NCBI GenBank assembly: GCA_027886175.1
Contig: JAJNNQ010000002.1
Span: forward strand, 7,808,001 to 7,872,000
Reading direction: 5' to 3'
Length of the DNA: 64,000 nt
DNA from: Phylloscopus collybita
Taxonomy: Eukaryota > Chordata > Aves > Passeriformes > Phylloscopidae
The translations under genes were made by a program, and so were the position numbers. Positions 1 to 14,800 of this stretch are shown piece by piece; position 1 is the stretch's first letter; every line of letters begins with the position of its first letter. The notes under the pieces were generated by a model, which was not told where the DNA came from, did not search any database, and was given only the letters and a program-made list of their open reading frames with translations.

Positions 1-3000
1 TTTAAGAGACCCAAACACGCTGAAATGGTCCTTCAATCATTCTCCAGCTATATTTGCCCCTCAAAACACAATGAAAGAGATGAATGATTTAAAGTTGCTG
101 TGGAGCTGACTGAGAGAAAGAGCCAGACACATGAAAAATGCTATTTTTGTGGAGAACGGCAGCTGCCATGGTGTAGCACCACTTTGTGGTCTGGGGCTGC
201 TGCTTAATAAATGACAGCACAAATCCTGCTGCAATCCTTTAGGAAAACTTCTGCAAGACAAAACATCCTGTATACATGCAGTGATAACCACACATTAGAG
301 AATGAAGCATAAATGGATTGTATGGCAAAAGCCATCTGTTGTACCTGCAGTTTATATTTAGTACTGTATGATAAAATATCTCCAAAGTCACATAAATCAT
401 TGTGATATTCTAACCCAACCTCTATGATCTCTATTGAGAAACCACAGCAGCTGTCTTTAATAGGGTCCTTTTCCAACAGTAACAAAATCTGACCCTATTA
501 ATGAAATTAAAGCTTAAAATTACTAGATACTAGAAATTATTGTTCTGTTACAATTAATAAAATTCAACCCTTGCACCCCCATAAAACATTTCAAATTTTA
601 TTAAGCTATAAAAGTATTGGGTTTTAGTTTACACTAGCATGACAACAGGAATTGGGCTTATGTGATGCAGATACATATAGTCCATGGAACAGGATTTACA
701 GTAGGAGCATAACATTTATAATAAACTTGTAATATATTTTTGTCTTCAGTTCACAGTAGAAATAAAATTTTGTACATTTTTCTCTTTGTGAATTCTCATA
801 GACCTTATAGCAATTAGTAGCAGATTTAAGTCCCATTAAAAGAGAAAAGCAGAATAAAGCTCTCCCTGCTCTTCCCTGTGCTTGTAAGAATAACTTGCAC
901 AGGTCTGTGAGATACCAACTGCAATTTGTTGAAGCTTTAAGAAAGCCCTGAACCTGAGGCAAGTTACATGAAACCTGGTCTGCTTTTAAGACTAGCAAAG
1001 CTATGTGGTAGATGTTTGAAACCCAGACTAAGGTTGTACTCAAGGAGTCCACACCAACAAAATCCCAGGGGGATCACTGAAGAGACCATGGCAATGCCAT
1101 GGGCAGCTACACCACTGCTTTCAAAGAGGACAGCTCTTCCTAGTAGGGTGTTGGCAAGCAAGGCTGTGGGATAGCTACCAAATGGTGTTTGTGACATGGA
1201 ATTAGACCAAGGAAGAAAACCCAAGGACTATAGGAAGCCTCCTTAATTTTCCTTGTCTTTTCCTGGTACACAGGAACAGATGGGTGAAGTAGATTTTCTT
1301 CTATTGGTGCTTTATCTTCCATCCTGATGATTCTGATGTATTTGCTTGAGACCTAATCAAAGCATTTCCTCCATTTTTTTTTTCTCAGCATTTTCAATTG
1401 CAACTGTTGTAGGCACATGGTCCTGAGCTCCTTCAGAGCTGGAAGCACGAACAGGGGAATAAGTTCTGTCACTGACTGTGTCCAGAACATTTCTAGTCAA
1501 TTCTAAAGGTTTCTCTAGGACCAAACAAGGCTGCACACTCATTCAAAGCCCCTGATGACACACCGAAGAAAAATAGCTGTGGGGAACTTTGTTTGTCAAG
1601 ATAGTTCAACCTGGCAGCCCACAAGGTATAGAGAAAGCCATGAAAATGATGGCATTTCTCACCCTGCACAGACCTGGCAGGACTGGGAAAGAAGGTTCTA
1701 TGTGATTATGGGTGATTGCCACCCCAAAGACATCTGTGGCAGATACATTTATTACATGCAGAGTGTTTGATGCATGGCTTTGAGCAGGTGAAGGAAGACA
1801 AAGAGAACTCATCATTATTTATCACGTGCCAGATGGCAGGAATGCCAGAACCAGGATGGTTCTCCTAGGGACACACCAATATCACCATCAGTCAGCAAAA
1901 GAGGATAGAAAACAAATCCTTGGAAAAGGCAGATTGCACCAGATTGCACAAACAAGTTTGTAGCATCCAAAGGATGATATTTCCTTACAGCTAATGTGGT
2001 AATTCCTGTCTTTTCCTTCTGCCTTCAAAAATTTGTCCACATTTTCTAATGCTGGACCTCAAAGTGCCAGTTCAGAAAGGAAATCTGATGCAGGGTTGGC
2101 AACCACCCCGTTTTGAGCAGAAGATGAGACAAGATGGATCCGGGGTCCCTTCAATGTTTTTGCTTCTCCAGATGCTTGTAGAAGCAAACAGGCTTTGAAA
2201 TATGACAGCAGTGTGAGGAGACTTGACCATAAAAACAGAAACAACCTTGCAGTCAGCATGGAGGGGCATTACAGTCATGGTCATTTAGGGCACAGGAAGA
2301 ATAAGGCGCAGCTGGCATTCACCTTTGCCCCTCTTTGGAGCTACAGAATTTGTACAGAACCAAATGCTGCATGCCTGAAGGATGGCTGGCTTACCTGGGC
2401 AGTACAAACATGTGCTTTTCCTGCTAATCTACAGAATGCACTGTTCCAAATTTCATAAATGCATCATACAGAAAAGAGGGAGGATTTAGAGGATTTTTAG
2501 GTATTTGATGAAAAACATGCTCAGAGCTAACTGATCTTTGCAGAAAAAAAGAACTTACTGTCAAACAAAAATAACAGAAAACGGCATGGTTTTAGTAGAA
2601 AGTTATAAGGTTAAAAAAAAGGGTAAAAACGTACCCCAAGGAAAAATACCATGTGAAGGGTTGTATCAAAACACTCAAGCACTGCTGAAGGTTTGATCTA
2701 AGTGTGTGGCAGTCAAGTTCCACTTTACACCATGTTGTAATATCTGAAATAGTGGGTCATGAATGTGCCCCATGATACTGCTGCATCTGAAAGATTTTTT
2801 ATCTTGCCCAGTCCTAGTATGATGTGGGAGATGCAGTCAGTTCATCATGCAATTCACAGGTAAAATTTAAATTATAAAAAGTTCCAGAAAATTGCACAGA
2901 TGTCTTTCTGGCACTTCATAACTTTCCCTTAGTAACATACTTAAGTTGTAACAATCATCTGAGAGACATAAAATATGATGGGGGAGGTGGAGGAAAGGAA

Positions 3001-6000
3001 GCACTTACTGCTAACTCTATACTGGTGAGATAAGCACCAGTCATAATCTGAACTGATATTAATTCCTGTATGAGAAGGGGTTTTCAGAAGAAATCAAATG
3101 CTAAATACTTCTGTGTAATTGTAAAGAAAGTAACCTGTGAAGTCATGGGCCATTAACTAATCACCATACTTCAACTAATGGCAGCACACAGTTGCTAGGT
3201 AACCCCTGATAAGATGTGCTGGCTGAGAATTGCTGGAGAAAAGTGATTCCCTTTGCCAGCACCACCACCACCCAAACCATCACTGAGTCAAACTGATTAC
3301 AAAGGAGTTTCTGTTTTGACTGATTTTATAGGAGATAAATGGTGACTACATTTTGTTTAGACAGACCAAATCTGCACGCTGGTTGATAAAATCTAAAAAA
3401 ATGCAATCAATGAAGTGCATTTGTTGCTTTTTCAATGGGTTCATTTACCCTTGACATCATAATGCTGCATGCTGCAATCCAGCTGATTTATTTTTATATA
3501 TTGCATTATATTTCATAAGATGTAAAGAGTCAGATGACTGAAACCTGACTCTGAAAATCAATGAGGAACAGATACCTACTGGCATATATGAGCAGTGCTT
3601 GCCTTCTACAATATTTTAATACTTTTTACTCTCTATTTCACACTATCACATTTATGTGTTTGATAGAAACCTGAAATTCAATTCCATTTGAGCATTTTTT
3701 TTTCTTTATTTTCAGTCACCAAGTTAATATTAAATAAAAATGAATACTAAGTCAATTCAGTAAACAGCTTTTGAGGAAATATTATACCAACTTATTCTAA
3801 ATAGGATAGAAATGAAAACAAGTCTAAAATCAAAACAGAGAAGACATCCCCAATATCAAGAGCTACATGGAAACTACTGGCAGAAAGGAATAGGTTTAAT
3901 TTTTTTGAATGTTTAGCATCCAATGTAGTATCCATAAACTGCAAGCTACTTTGGCAAAAAGACTTAATGACTTCTAACAGTGACCTGTAATGCTTTCCTT
4001 GCCCTGGAAAACTATACACTCTCAAGTAAATTATTTAAAAGCAATAAAGATAAATTCAAAGGTGTTTCATCCTTCTAAACTTCTGAATATTACAGTGTGA
4101 GAGAGTTGTCTCCCTCTTCTGGATGATCCAGGTAACCTGAGGGGACTACAGCTGCTTGGGCACAAGAAGCCTCAGGTTTGCAGTGAGCACAAACATGAGA
4201 CCAGATTACTCTCATATATATGAACTCATATAGACATTTTCTTCATGGTAGGAGGAAATTCCTCACCTAGGAAGGGGTGAGGAAGCACTGGAAAGAAAGA
4301 ACAAAAATAAGAGATGACAACATTATTATATTTTCCTTCTGAGTTAGCTTTGAGATTCAAGGACGCATCAGGGGTTTCTACACTGCTAGAAAAGAACCAC
4401 AGTTGTTTGCATACACTTCGAGTGGCATCACTATTTTTGTATCCCCATCACCCATCTCCAGTGCTGGCATCAGCCAGGGCCCTTTCCATGGCATACATGG
4501 CTCACAGCTTGATGCAACAAACTGCCCGACAACTATATTGAGAAACAGCTTGTTTGGTTTTTCTAATTTGGAAAACAAAGGCGCACTGCAAGCTGTGCTG
4601 ACTGGGAAGTCATACATCTCTAACACAAAGTAAAAAGGAAAAGAAAAGAAGGAAAAATCCTTTAGATGCTGCAAACGCCTTTGTCTTCCCTTTGCAAAGT
4701 GCCGTGTCAAGCATGGCCAACCCCACACCACTTCTCAACATCAGCCAAGAAAGAATGAACCCTTTATTCTATTTGTGTTCAAAAGATAATATTAGGGAAC
4801 TCGCCTGTAAAGAGAGGGTTTCAGGCTACTAGGAAAGACTCTTGATCAACTATGAAACTAATGCAGACTACAGACTATTCACACTTTCGGCCAGCAGTTG
4901 TCAGAGGGCTGCCCTGGAAGGTAAATCACCCACTGGGCCATCAATGCATGGGCTACATGAAATGTAGGACAGAACCAAAGGGCTCCCTTCTAGGGACTCT
5001 TAGGAATGCACAAGAGTTGGGAGACCTGCTAGACTTTGAGATCTGACTGCTCAAACTCAGTGTGCTCACCCACACTGTGGGCACAACCTCAGTGCTCTGT
5101 CAAAGATGGCCACAAATGGTTGAAGATCAATCAGGAATCCCCAGGACAGGCTTATCAGACTGACATGGAGTTTGGTGAACGTTATTTGCACCATTTGCAT
5201 CCTCAGCCAACACAGAAGTCTGTGATATCCTCATTTACCTAGTTATTCACATGACACAATCTTAACACCTTAGATGTAAGAGAGACCTATTCAGTCTTAA
5301 CTTTTAAACTGAATTCCATTTAACTATGCAGCCCCAGCTTTTGGCTTTCCCTCTAATCAGCAACGGGAAATAAAAGGCAATTCCAATCATAGCTGGACTC
5401 TGCTGATTATAGAGCTTAGCTGACTACACTTGTATGACAGATGATTCAGTTAACTGTCTGTACAACTAAGTTTGGGGTGCATAATGTCACTTTTCTAATC
5501 AGTGAGCTCATACCTCATTGGAGGGTAAGGGTGCAGGAAACTGTGACCCAGTCTTTGAAAGCCCTGGGAAAAACCAGAGCCAGTCTTACAGACTGAGATC
5601 CTGGAAACCAGGGATCTGCCATGGCCCACTCCTCCAGTATCCCGTGAAACAAGAGCTGGAGTAAAGTTTCTGTAAATGAGCAGTATTGCACCCAAGAAAT
5701 AACTTGCAGGTACCATTTACCTTCTCAGGAAATGATCTAGCAAACCCCTGAGCATCTGCTAATCTGTCAGGTATTTAGCATGAGGGAATGCAGCCCAGTG
5801 GTTCCCTGTACCTGCTACATCACAGTAATTAATAATAAGCATATTAGAGACTTTGCTCTGAAAGCTGTACATCGTGAATGGGCTGGGCAGGAGTACTGAA
5901 TTCAAACCCTGCAAATAAGCCATTTTACTACAGAGGAATTCTGTGGTTCTCCTAAGCCAAAAAAGCCACAGTTGACACTATTTCTCATTCTGCTCTCCTG

Positions 6001-8749
6001 ATTTGTGGTCTGATGGCAGATTTTTTAGACTATGTTTTAAATTAAAGGCAGGTGTCAATACAATATATTGTTGTGACATATAGATATATTTAAGATGGCT
6101 CCTTTCCTCTGTTTCTTTGGGTTATTTGCATTCTTAATCAGAGACAGAATTTGGCTGAGAATCTGGGAGTCCCCAGGATGAAGCAGAAAATTTAGCAGAA
6201 ATTTAATTGCTCAAAATGCATCAAGTTGCCATATTTTGTTTATTTCCTGAGATTCAATTACAAAAATTGCCAGTCTGCAACTCCAAATTGCATGACAACT
6301 GTTGAACATACAGTCTCACAAGGATAATCACCCCAGAGCACAACAACACACACACTGCGCCTCTACCATCAATTAATATAAGCTACCAGTAATTAGAAAG
6401 GGCAGAATAAACTCCACACTTCCTTTATTCCCTGGCTGGTCTAATGAGGATGTCATTCTATTGTCTCCTGGGTGGGATCTTTTGGCACCTCTGTTGTCAC
6501 CGTTTTTTCCAAGGCACTTGGGGTACAAATATGATTTCACTTCACAAAATGTCTCAGTGCCCTCACCAGTCTGTTCATCCTTGTCAAATCAGGATTTCAC
6601 ACATTGTTTTCTGCACATTCCCTAATCTTAGCAAAAGTTTCATTTCCCCAGCCCATTGCCACTGGCTATTAGTCTGGCACAAAACTCAAGCCCAAAATGA
6701 AAAAGATAAAACAGAGAAAAGACAGCAGACACAGCCACTATTGCTCTGTTTTGTCTTGTCACACCTAACAAAATATGGTTAATAGCACTGTTGTGTTATT
6801 GGTGAGCCAGAGGGACAACCAGGTGTGTCTTGTCATGCTCTGTGAACATTCCTGAAGTACTCTGTATCTGCCCATTAGTGTTTCCAAAGTTCAACGTGTC
6901 AATAGACAGAGGAACACTTCATTGTCTAATGAATAAAACCCAGCAACAACAACATGGTAGTAGCCACTGTGGATGTTACTGAACAACAGGGTCACAAACA
7001 ACACCTGGATCTTCTCCAAGCTCTGACTGTCAAAACCAAAATAATAAAGTAATAAAATGGCAATTTAAAATTTCCCACATTAATAGTACCTTTTTTAATA
7101 TTATGACATCCTGATATGATCTTATCTATCTGACACACTTCTAGCATTTTTGTCTACTTGTTACCAGCAAAGTAGAGGACTTGAACTTGTTTAGAAAGGA
7201 GACACAATTATTTTTATTTTCTCTATTTATTATACGTTCAGAGATGCAATGAAACACCATCAGTATGTTTAAAAAACGATCTGCAGATTCTGGCTTATCT
7301 GGGTGAAAAACTCTCTTCTCTGGTTTAGAAAAGAATGATTTTCCTTTTAGCATTCAAATTTGCATGCCAATATACTTTGCATATAATTTACATAACATAC
7401 AGTATCACAACCACTTTGCCTCTTATTGTAAAATCCAAGATCAGCTCCTAGCATTTCATAGCTAGGATTATTAAAACATTTTGTTAAGTCAAGTCTGAAG
7501 ATAAGCTTCCATCCTGATGTTTCTGGAATTGCACACTAATGGGCAGAAAAGGTGAGTGTCTGGTTCTGACTGGATAGGACTTTGGGTCCTAAAAAATTTT
7601 CATAGGCTTGTTTTTAAATCTGGGTAATTTAATTTAATATCTTTATAGCTTGTATACTTAATTTTAAAATGAGAAAAATGATAATTTTTATTCCCTTTCT
7701 TTCGTAATCTTGTCTTTCTCAGTGATTATCTTAATCACTCAAAGACACAGCTTTCCTGTCACTTTATGTGTGGGCAGGTACCCAGTGAGATCCCAATCCT
7801 GTCTAGAAAGCATTACTTTAATGCTCCTGTTAATCAAAACTACTCAGCCTTTTTTCAATTAAATGTTTTATGCAAAGAAATATCAATTTGCTGCAGAATT
7901 ATTTTTAATAGGTCCACATAAGTTTTAGGGAGACTTTGAATAGGGAATTTATTTTCATGTCAAAAGCTTGATTTTTTTTAACTCAGTTGACAGAAAGCTC
8001 TACCACCATTTATGGTTTAGTGTCAGAGCACTCCTATGGGAAACCAAAGTCCAAGTCTTCACCCATCTGACTCAGAACAAGAATCTTGACATAAACCAGG
8101 AGCTGTGTTAAGCAAATACCTGTACCAGGGTCTCATAAGCTACCTAGAATATTAAAACAGCTAAAAAAAGAGAAACAATTCCAGGAGGCTCAGTGTAGCT
8201 AATGAGATTTAGTCCACAGAGAAGAGTCATGGAGAAAATCAGGGTGTCCTTCCTTCTGCATGAGGGCACACACCTCCCCTCAAATCTGGGTCTCTGTTGG
8301 GTTTCTGTCATGAAGAAACTTCATCCAAATGGGAAAACATTAATGCTCCACAATATCAACAAGCTCTGCAGCACACAGAACTGTCTCCTGCTGAGCACTG
8401 CCAAGTGTGCAGGTGGTACTTTTGTGGGGAAAATCAGAGTGCACATCCTGAAGCTGCCTGTGATGCTTCAGCAGTGTGTGGCAGCAGCTCCCTGCATGAA
8501 GGCAACTGGAAGTGGAATCCAGGACCACAGCTGAGGTCCATGAAGCCCCTGAAGCCTCTCTCTTACCTGTGGTAAGGACCTGAGGATATTACTCCATGCA
8601 CAGCCACCTTAAAAAGTTAAAATTGGCTGCAGAGGTTAGTGGTGTGAGTACTCACACAATTTTGGATATATTGCTTACAGGCAGCAGTACATTACTTTTC
8701 TCCAGACACTGCTTTGAGATGTACTATGGCTTAATATATATGTGGCTAA
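1..8749. other. Gene-free DNA, no repeat recognised
   Basis: AT-rich sequence with only short, unconvincing ORFs on both strands (none above 120 codons). No CR1 tail, LTR end, splice-linked exon pair or long microsatellite was recognised. Ancient diverged repeats cannot be excluded by eye. Confidence 0.55.
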
Positions 8750-8893
8750 AATGTTTAAGACCAGGCTGGACAAGGCTTTCAGCCACCTGGTCTAGTGGAG
8801 GATGTCCCTGTCCACAGCAGGAGGGTTGAGACTGGATGATCTCTAAGGTTCCTTCCAATCCAAACTGTTCTACGATTCCATGATTCTGTGACT
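8750..8893 (+). mobile_element. CR1 LINE, 5'-truncated 3' end
   Basis: The segment reads like the 3' untranslated end of avian CR1. It has a stretch with 'ccaggctggacaaggct', then 'gactggatgatctctaaggt', 'ccttccaatccaaactgtt' and a terminal run of ttctacgattccatgattctg octamer-like units. These are the hallmark of CR1 tails in birds. Only about 140 bp remain, as is usual because CR1 copies are mostly truncated at the 5' end. Divergence from the remembered consensus is moderate. Confidence 0.88.
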
Positions 8894-10093
8894 GATGCTT
8901 CTCTAATCATCATCTCTCCACTTAAGACAAACTCAAATCAGCATTTCAGTAGAAGCTACTAAAAACTGGTTTGGTAATTTTTCCTATATATCCAACTATT
9001 TCAGCCAGGGTTGCTTATCATATATGAAGGATTAGCAATTTTCTCCATTGTTAATGAAGAAACAATTATGAATTATGCTAAAATTAATAGTAAAACTTGT
9101 AAGAAGGTGAAATGAATAAAGAAGAACTTGATTTAAATTATGCTGCCTAACCTCAACACAGGCTGCTGCTGTTGAGCTGCAAAAACTGATGAATTTCAGA
9201 GTCAATTTAGTGTCTTAGGAAAATGCAAAAAGAAAAAAGGCAGCTCTCTAAGAACCACTCTGACCAAATGGGAAAGAGTTAAGAGGGGCCATTAATACTC
9301 CCAGGTGTGCATCTTGCTGGAGCAAGCAGGTAGCATTAGAAGAATCTTTCTTTTAGGAAGAAGTAATGGAATTTCCCAGAAAATGTCTAACTACCTTACA
9401 TTATCTGGCACCTGCACACCAGACACCTGTACAGCTGAACACCCATCTGCTATATATGCTACATGCATTTCCTTTCTCTTTTTTTAAGCTTGGCAAAGGA
9501 GTTGATTAGGAAGATAAAGTCTCTGAAAAACATTTTGGACAAAGATGCCAGCACAGATTGTACAGTTAAAGGTATCAGGTCTGCCAATACATGCACACCA
9601 CACTCTGCAGGCCACTTATACTTGCCTCACAACAATTTATTGCACAAATTACTGGAATTCTGAAACAAGCCATATCTCCATATTCCTATTTACTATAGAT
9701 TTCATAAAGAAAGGGTGAAACCCCCAGAAAAAGCAATATTTGTATTCTAACTATTCTACTTTCTTGGTCAGTAGGAACATCTTTCCTTTTAGAGCAGGCT
9801 CTGTCTATCTTTCTGCTCTCTCCTGCTACAGGCAATACAGCTGAATGTTGCTGATATGTTTTTTGCCCAGTTCCACATCTAAAAATCTATGCTTTTTGTA
9901 TGGCAATTTCTCCAGAAATTCGTTAAACTCAGTGAAGGCATTTTGAGTTTTAAAAGGACTGAGTCACACATTGCTGATGAATGCACAACAATCAGGAGCT
10001 GAATGGAACTGTCCAGTGTCCAGTAGCACCCACAGGTCTGTCAGATAAATGTCAGGAAACACAAGACCCTTCCACAAAAGGATGTCCTTCTTT
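8894..10093. other. Gene-free DNA after the first CR1
   Basis: Nothing recognisable. Small ORFs near 9305-9663 have no family resemblance. Confidence 0.5.
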
Positions 10094-10147
10094 ATACACA
10101 CATATATATGTGTGTATATATGTGTGTATATGTGTATATATATGTAT
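10094..10147. repeat. (TA/TG)n microsatellite
   Basis: Alternating purine-pyrimidine runs of tatata and tgtgtg, with short interruptions. Confidence 0.9.
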
Positions 10148-10252
10148 GGGGTTATTTGTAGGATCAGGATCTTAATGATGTGTCTAATTTTTTACAAAGG
10201 TCACAAAACCCCTGAGAAGCACAATGAAGAACAAAATACTGTGGGCAACTAC

Positions 10253-10334
10253 TGATGATGATGATGATTATGATAATAATAATAATAATAAATAATAATA
10301 ATAATAACAACAACAGTAATAGTAATAACAATAG
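10253..10334. repeat. Compound trinucleotide microsatellite (TGA, TAA, CAA, TAG)
   Basis: TGA units pass into (AAT)n and then AAC and AGT variants within about 80 bp, with one register slip. It yields asparagine-, isoleucine- and leucine-run ORFs that are not genes. Confidence 0.9.
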
Positions 10335-11104
10335 GAAGAAAAAAATAGTAAAGTATTTCAAGGCAAACACTTCTTTTAGGACAAACCAGATTTTCATACT
10401 ATTAAAGACACAAAGAAGTATGAAGAAATATTTTGAACTTAGCATTTTAACATGCAATTATACTAGTTGAACAAATTCACTGATGTAGAAAACATAGTAG
10501 TTTCACCTTTGGATAAATTCTAATATATTTTATATATATATTTATTTTTATTTGTTGTATGTTATACAACAACATACTATATGTTTTTGTATATGTTGTC
10601 CAGTCAGTAACACCCTGACTTTTCAGTGCACAGCACACAAAATACAAGTGAGCTCTTCAGGCTGTGCATGTACACACACAGTACAGAGATACACAAAATC
10701 CTAAAGCAGAAAACTGCACTTATCTCCTTCCCATTTTTATATCATACATATTTCATTAAGCTTCATGCAGAGTGTCTTCTGATTTATGGTAATTGTCAAC
10801 AAAAGCAAAAAATGCCGACAATTTTAACCCTGCAGTACTGAGGATTTAACTGGAATAAAATTAAAATATTTAGAGGGAAAAAAAAAAAAAACCAAAACAC
10901 CCTAAGCCACTGGGAGCTTGACCCTTGAGATGTTGTCAATTTTTTATTTTATTTTATTGTGTTTGTTGTCTGTAGTAGAAGATGCCAGCAGCAACATCTG
11001 ATGTACTGGACACCTCCAGTGTTATCCCAGCATGCTCATGGCCTGGAGGACTTGGAGTAAAATTAATTTCCATATCAAACCCAATTTAGATGAAACATCT
11101 TGGT
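10335..11104. other. Gene-free AT-rich DNA between microsatellites
   Basis: Contains an A14 run and a short hairpin, gttgtat-gtt-atacaac (10554-10570). Otherwise nothing recognised. Confidence 0.5.
10878..10891. repeat. A14 homopolymer
   Basis: An uninterrupted A run followed by ccaaaacacc. Confidence 0.9.
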
Positions 11105-11180
11105 AAAAAAAAAAAAAAAAAAAAAAAAAAGGAAAAAAAAAAAAAAAAAAAGAAAAAAAAAGAAAAAAAAAGAAAAAAAG
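11105..11180. repeat. A-rich tract with GA interruptions
   Basis: A 26-base A run, then GG, then A runs broken by single G bases every 9 bases or so. No retroposon body was recognised next to it. Confidence 0.95.
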
Positions 11181-11796
11181 CGCCAGCGCATCAATAGCCC
11201 CTTGATTAGATTTTCATCTCCTGAGCAGACAAATATGAATATTTATTACCATGAATGCAGATTTCCCTCTTTCCATTGCTCTGATCTTGAATATTACCCA
11301 CTGCTAATTTTTATGAAAATTTGGGCAACATAATGTTTTCACATAAACTGACAGTTCTTGAGATAATCCCGTTATTGTTTGGTGGGAAATGACAGTTTCC
11401 GCTTATTCATGTGTTAACGAGGGATTAAATATTGTTTTTCATCACCATAATCTAAGATGGACTGGAAATTAAAATTCAAACACTGTGCATTAGCAGAGCT
11501 TTGAGGACCAGAATTTGTTTGCATTTACTTAGTAAAGATCTGTAAATTAACAGTTTAACAATCAAGTGAAATCCATATCATAAAACCAGCACTGACATCT
11601 GTAAAATGAAGTCATTACCTGATAAAGGTAAAGAAGCAGACAGACAATGACATCCCTTGGTGAGAGCAGAGTGCACAGTGAGCTGTTGCCAGCCACAGTG
11701 GTCCCTGGGCATTAATGGACGAGGTCACTTTTCAGTGGCACAGAATCATGTCCCTTTGCCTTGTCACAGCTGCTGATACTCACAGTCTTGATATGC

Positions 11797-11835
11797 TCAC
11801 ATCGAAAAATCACATTGAAAGATCACATTGAAAAA
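11797..11835 (+). repeat. Three-copy 13-bp tandem repeat
   Basis: The units tcacatcgaaaaa, tcacattgaaaga and tcacattgaaaaa lie head to tail and differ by one or two bases. Confidence 0.85.
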
Positions 11836-14800
11836 TCCCCCCATAACAGTGCTCTCCACAGCACTGAAAGCAGCCACACTGACCCTGGAGCTGCTTCCAG
11901 GCACGTGCTGTGCTCACACCCTCCCCAGCTCTTGGTGTGCAGTACGTAGACACATATAATTGTTCACTGAAATGGGTGTTTAAAAGGACTGAGTAGATCC
12001 AGCTCAATGCTGGAGCTGCACTGTATCTACCACTTCTCTCCTTATCTATCAGTTATCTCCTCCATGCTTGTGCATAATGCCCAGCAATGCAATTCAGAGA
12101 TACCTACATGTTCCAAAGTGAACACAGAGACCTGCTGGGGACATTCTGCAGTTCAGAACCACTGCATTGCTGTTTCTACAGAAACTTTGAGTTATTAAGT
12201 CAGTGAAGTATGTTTGCATTCTTATTACAAAAAAACCCCAACATTTCCCTTTGATACCAAAGTGCACACAAAACTAAAGCTATGCTTATTCAAAGCAACT
12301 CCAACATTTTTTTAACTAGACCTTAAAACTATCTCATTGGGATAAGTCTGCTGATAAATGCAAAAAAAGAAACAAAATGGAGCTCCAACAAACTAACTTA
12401 ATAGGAATCATCACATTTGAATTTAGAAACTTGTTGAAAGTTTTCTGACAAAAATTTGCTTTAGTATGTACAACAGATAAAGCCTTGCATTCTGAAGGAA
12501 TTTGAAGTGATGGACACTAGAGCCATGTTGCCTTTGAAGGTAGAAACTTACTGATGTACAAGTGCAAAACAGTTCTGAGAAGGGTGAATAAGAATGACCC
12601 ATCAAGCCTCCCCAGAAAGCAAAGATCTTAAGTTTTACTTAAGTACTTAAAGCTTAGTACTAAAAACCTATAATAAATGACCCAATTATTTTAACCCACA
12701 GCTGAAGTTTTAATTCTATTAGTCTTTAATTTTAACATGCCTTTACACCCATGCTCCAAAGGTGACCACACTGAAACCTCCTGCTCTGAACTGTCCCTGG
12801 CCAGGATCTTGCTTAGATGGAGAAGCAAACAGTCTGAGAAGTCCTAACTGGCACAATGTGAGTGACTGACAACAACTTGACAGTACAGACAAATGTGGGA
12901 GCATGGCAAGCTCTGGCTCCTGTTACTGTTCATTTTACCAGCTCTGATGCAGCTATAGAGCCCCTGATGTCAAGGATTCCTATAGGAAGGTTGGATGTTT
13001 CAAAGTCCTAGAACCAGGCCCTTGTTCTCCTATGCTTACAGACCCAGAGCAGAGGTCCCGACAGCTGTCTTTCCATGTTGATCCATATGGGAAAATTTCC
13101 TGCCCAGGGTCTGCTAGAGAGAGGGCTGAGAGACTGGGATCTGCCACTTCTTCCTCTCCTTAGCTAAATATGTGTTTGGGATGACTTGAAATCCACGTGT
13201 TCTTGCCAGGATCAAGCTCCTATTCATGGAGATGGAAGAATCTCCCTTCTTTACAGTTTCTGACCATCTCTATCCCTCAAACTTCAGACAGTTTAGGAGA
13301 ATTTATCCTGCAGCTTCCCCAGCTGACCCATTACACCACCCAAGATTTTATTTTCCTTTGAGTCATAATAACCTGGCTGCTGGTAGAAAGAGGTTGCTGA
13401 ATTTCATGAATCAGTAAGATACCTAGTACAAACAGTCATGTTCTCCTATTTAAAGATTCTTTATTAATATATTGAGTGTAGGCTGCCAAATCACAGTTAA
13501 GGTGAATAATAACATTGATACTTAAACAGAATTACCCTACAGTTTGCTCTATGTAGCCAGTGCTAGTATCTAAATCTCTTCTCTCTGCAGATTTATAATG
13601 GTTTGTAAGGGAAACTCTGCTTTAAAAACAACGGCATGACACAGCCTAAACCCCAGATAAATCCTTAAAACAAACACATGCTACTTTTTAACCAGCACAG
13701 TGTTAAATAAGACAAAAAGGAACAACACTGGTAGGATGCATAAGTTCCTAAAGCCACACGGCAAACCGTATCTTGTTTCATTTTACATGATACTGAATAA
13801 AAATTGAATTGCTGTAGTTGCCATGGCAACTGCCACATCACTTGGCACTTCTGCTCCTTTAAATCACACAGTGCTACTGTAAAGGAATTCATGAACCAAT
13901 GTGACACTTGAATACTTGTGCTTTATATACTGTTTCAGGAGGAAAACATAAATCAATATAGACTGATAGTTGTCTCTGAAAATCAGGTTTGCTGTATTTT
14001 TCTTTACATTATAATCTCCTCATTTCCTTGTCGTGTTCTTTAAAAATTTGTAAAGAAGATGGAGGGCGTTGTCACAACCAGAGCACAAGAAAAGAAATTA
14101 CTACTGACACATGATTTCCAAACTGAAGCTGTGACCTGTCATTCAGATGTCAAAATACCTCTGCTATGCAATATTCAAATCAAATACAGGGGATAAACAT
14201 TGGAACTTTGCCCCTCCACAACCAGAGACGGTGTGATATGTGACAGAAGACAGTCTCAGGAGCATTCAGGCGTCCCTTTAACTCTAAACTTAGCAGCAGT
14301 TTAAAAGGAATATCTAACTATATACTTAAAGCTAAGCACATTCTAAATGTTTGTAGATTTGGGACCATGACTTATATTGTCTTAGTATGCTCTGTATATA
14401 ACATACAGTAGAATAAGATTGTTGACAAAATAACGTGGTAAAATGATACACATATTTCTCCTGCATTTTTTTTTTGTTTGTTTTTAAACATTTAATACTT
14501 TTATTAACACTCTGGATGCAATTTATTTGAAAAGCAGCCCTCTAGTGGGCTATGTATTGTAATAAATAGTTAATAAATAGCATTAACATTATCTCTAAAT
14601 ATTAGCTAGAATGCATTTTTCAAAAGCATACAAGGTCTTAAATAAATGAGCCATAGATCTTCATCATTCTCTTTGGAGAAATTTAATGTTCTGTTTAGCT
14701 TTATTCCTCAAATTTCTTAAAGTGTTACTTCTAAATGCTACTGTGTGACTAAGTTCTGATCAGCATAATTTTACTATTCATGTGTACTTACAAACTGTAA

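Noticed and set aside
10253..10334. Poly-Asn and poly-Leu/Ile coding repeats
   Set aside because: They are translations of the trinucleotide microsatellite.
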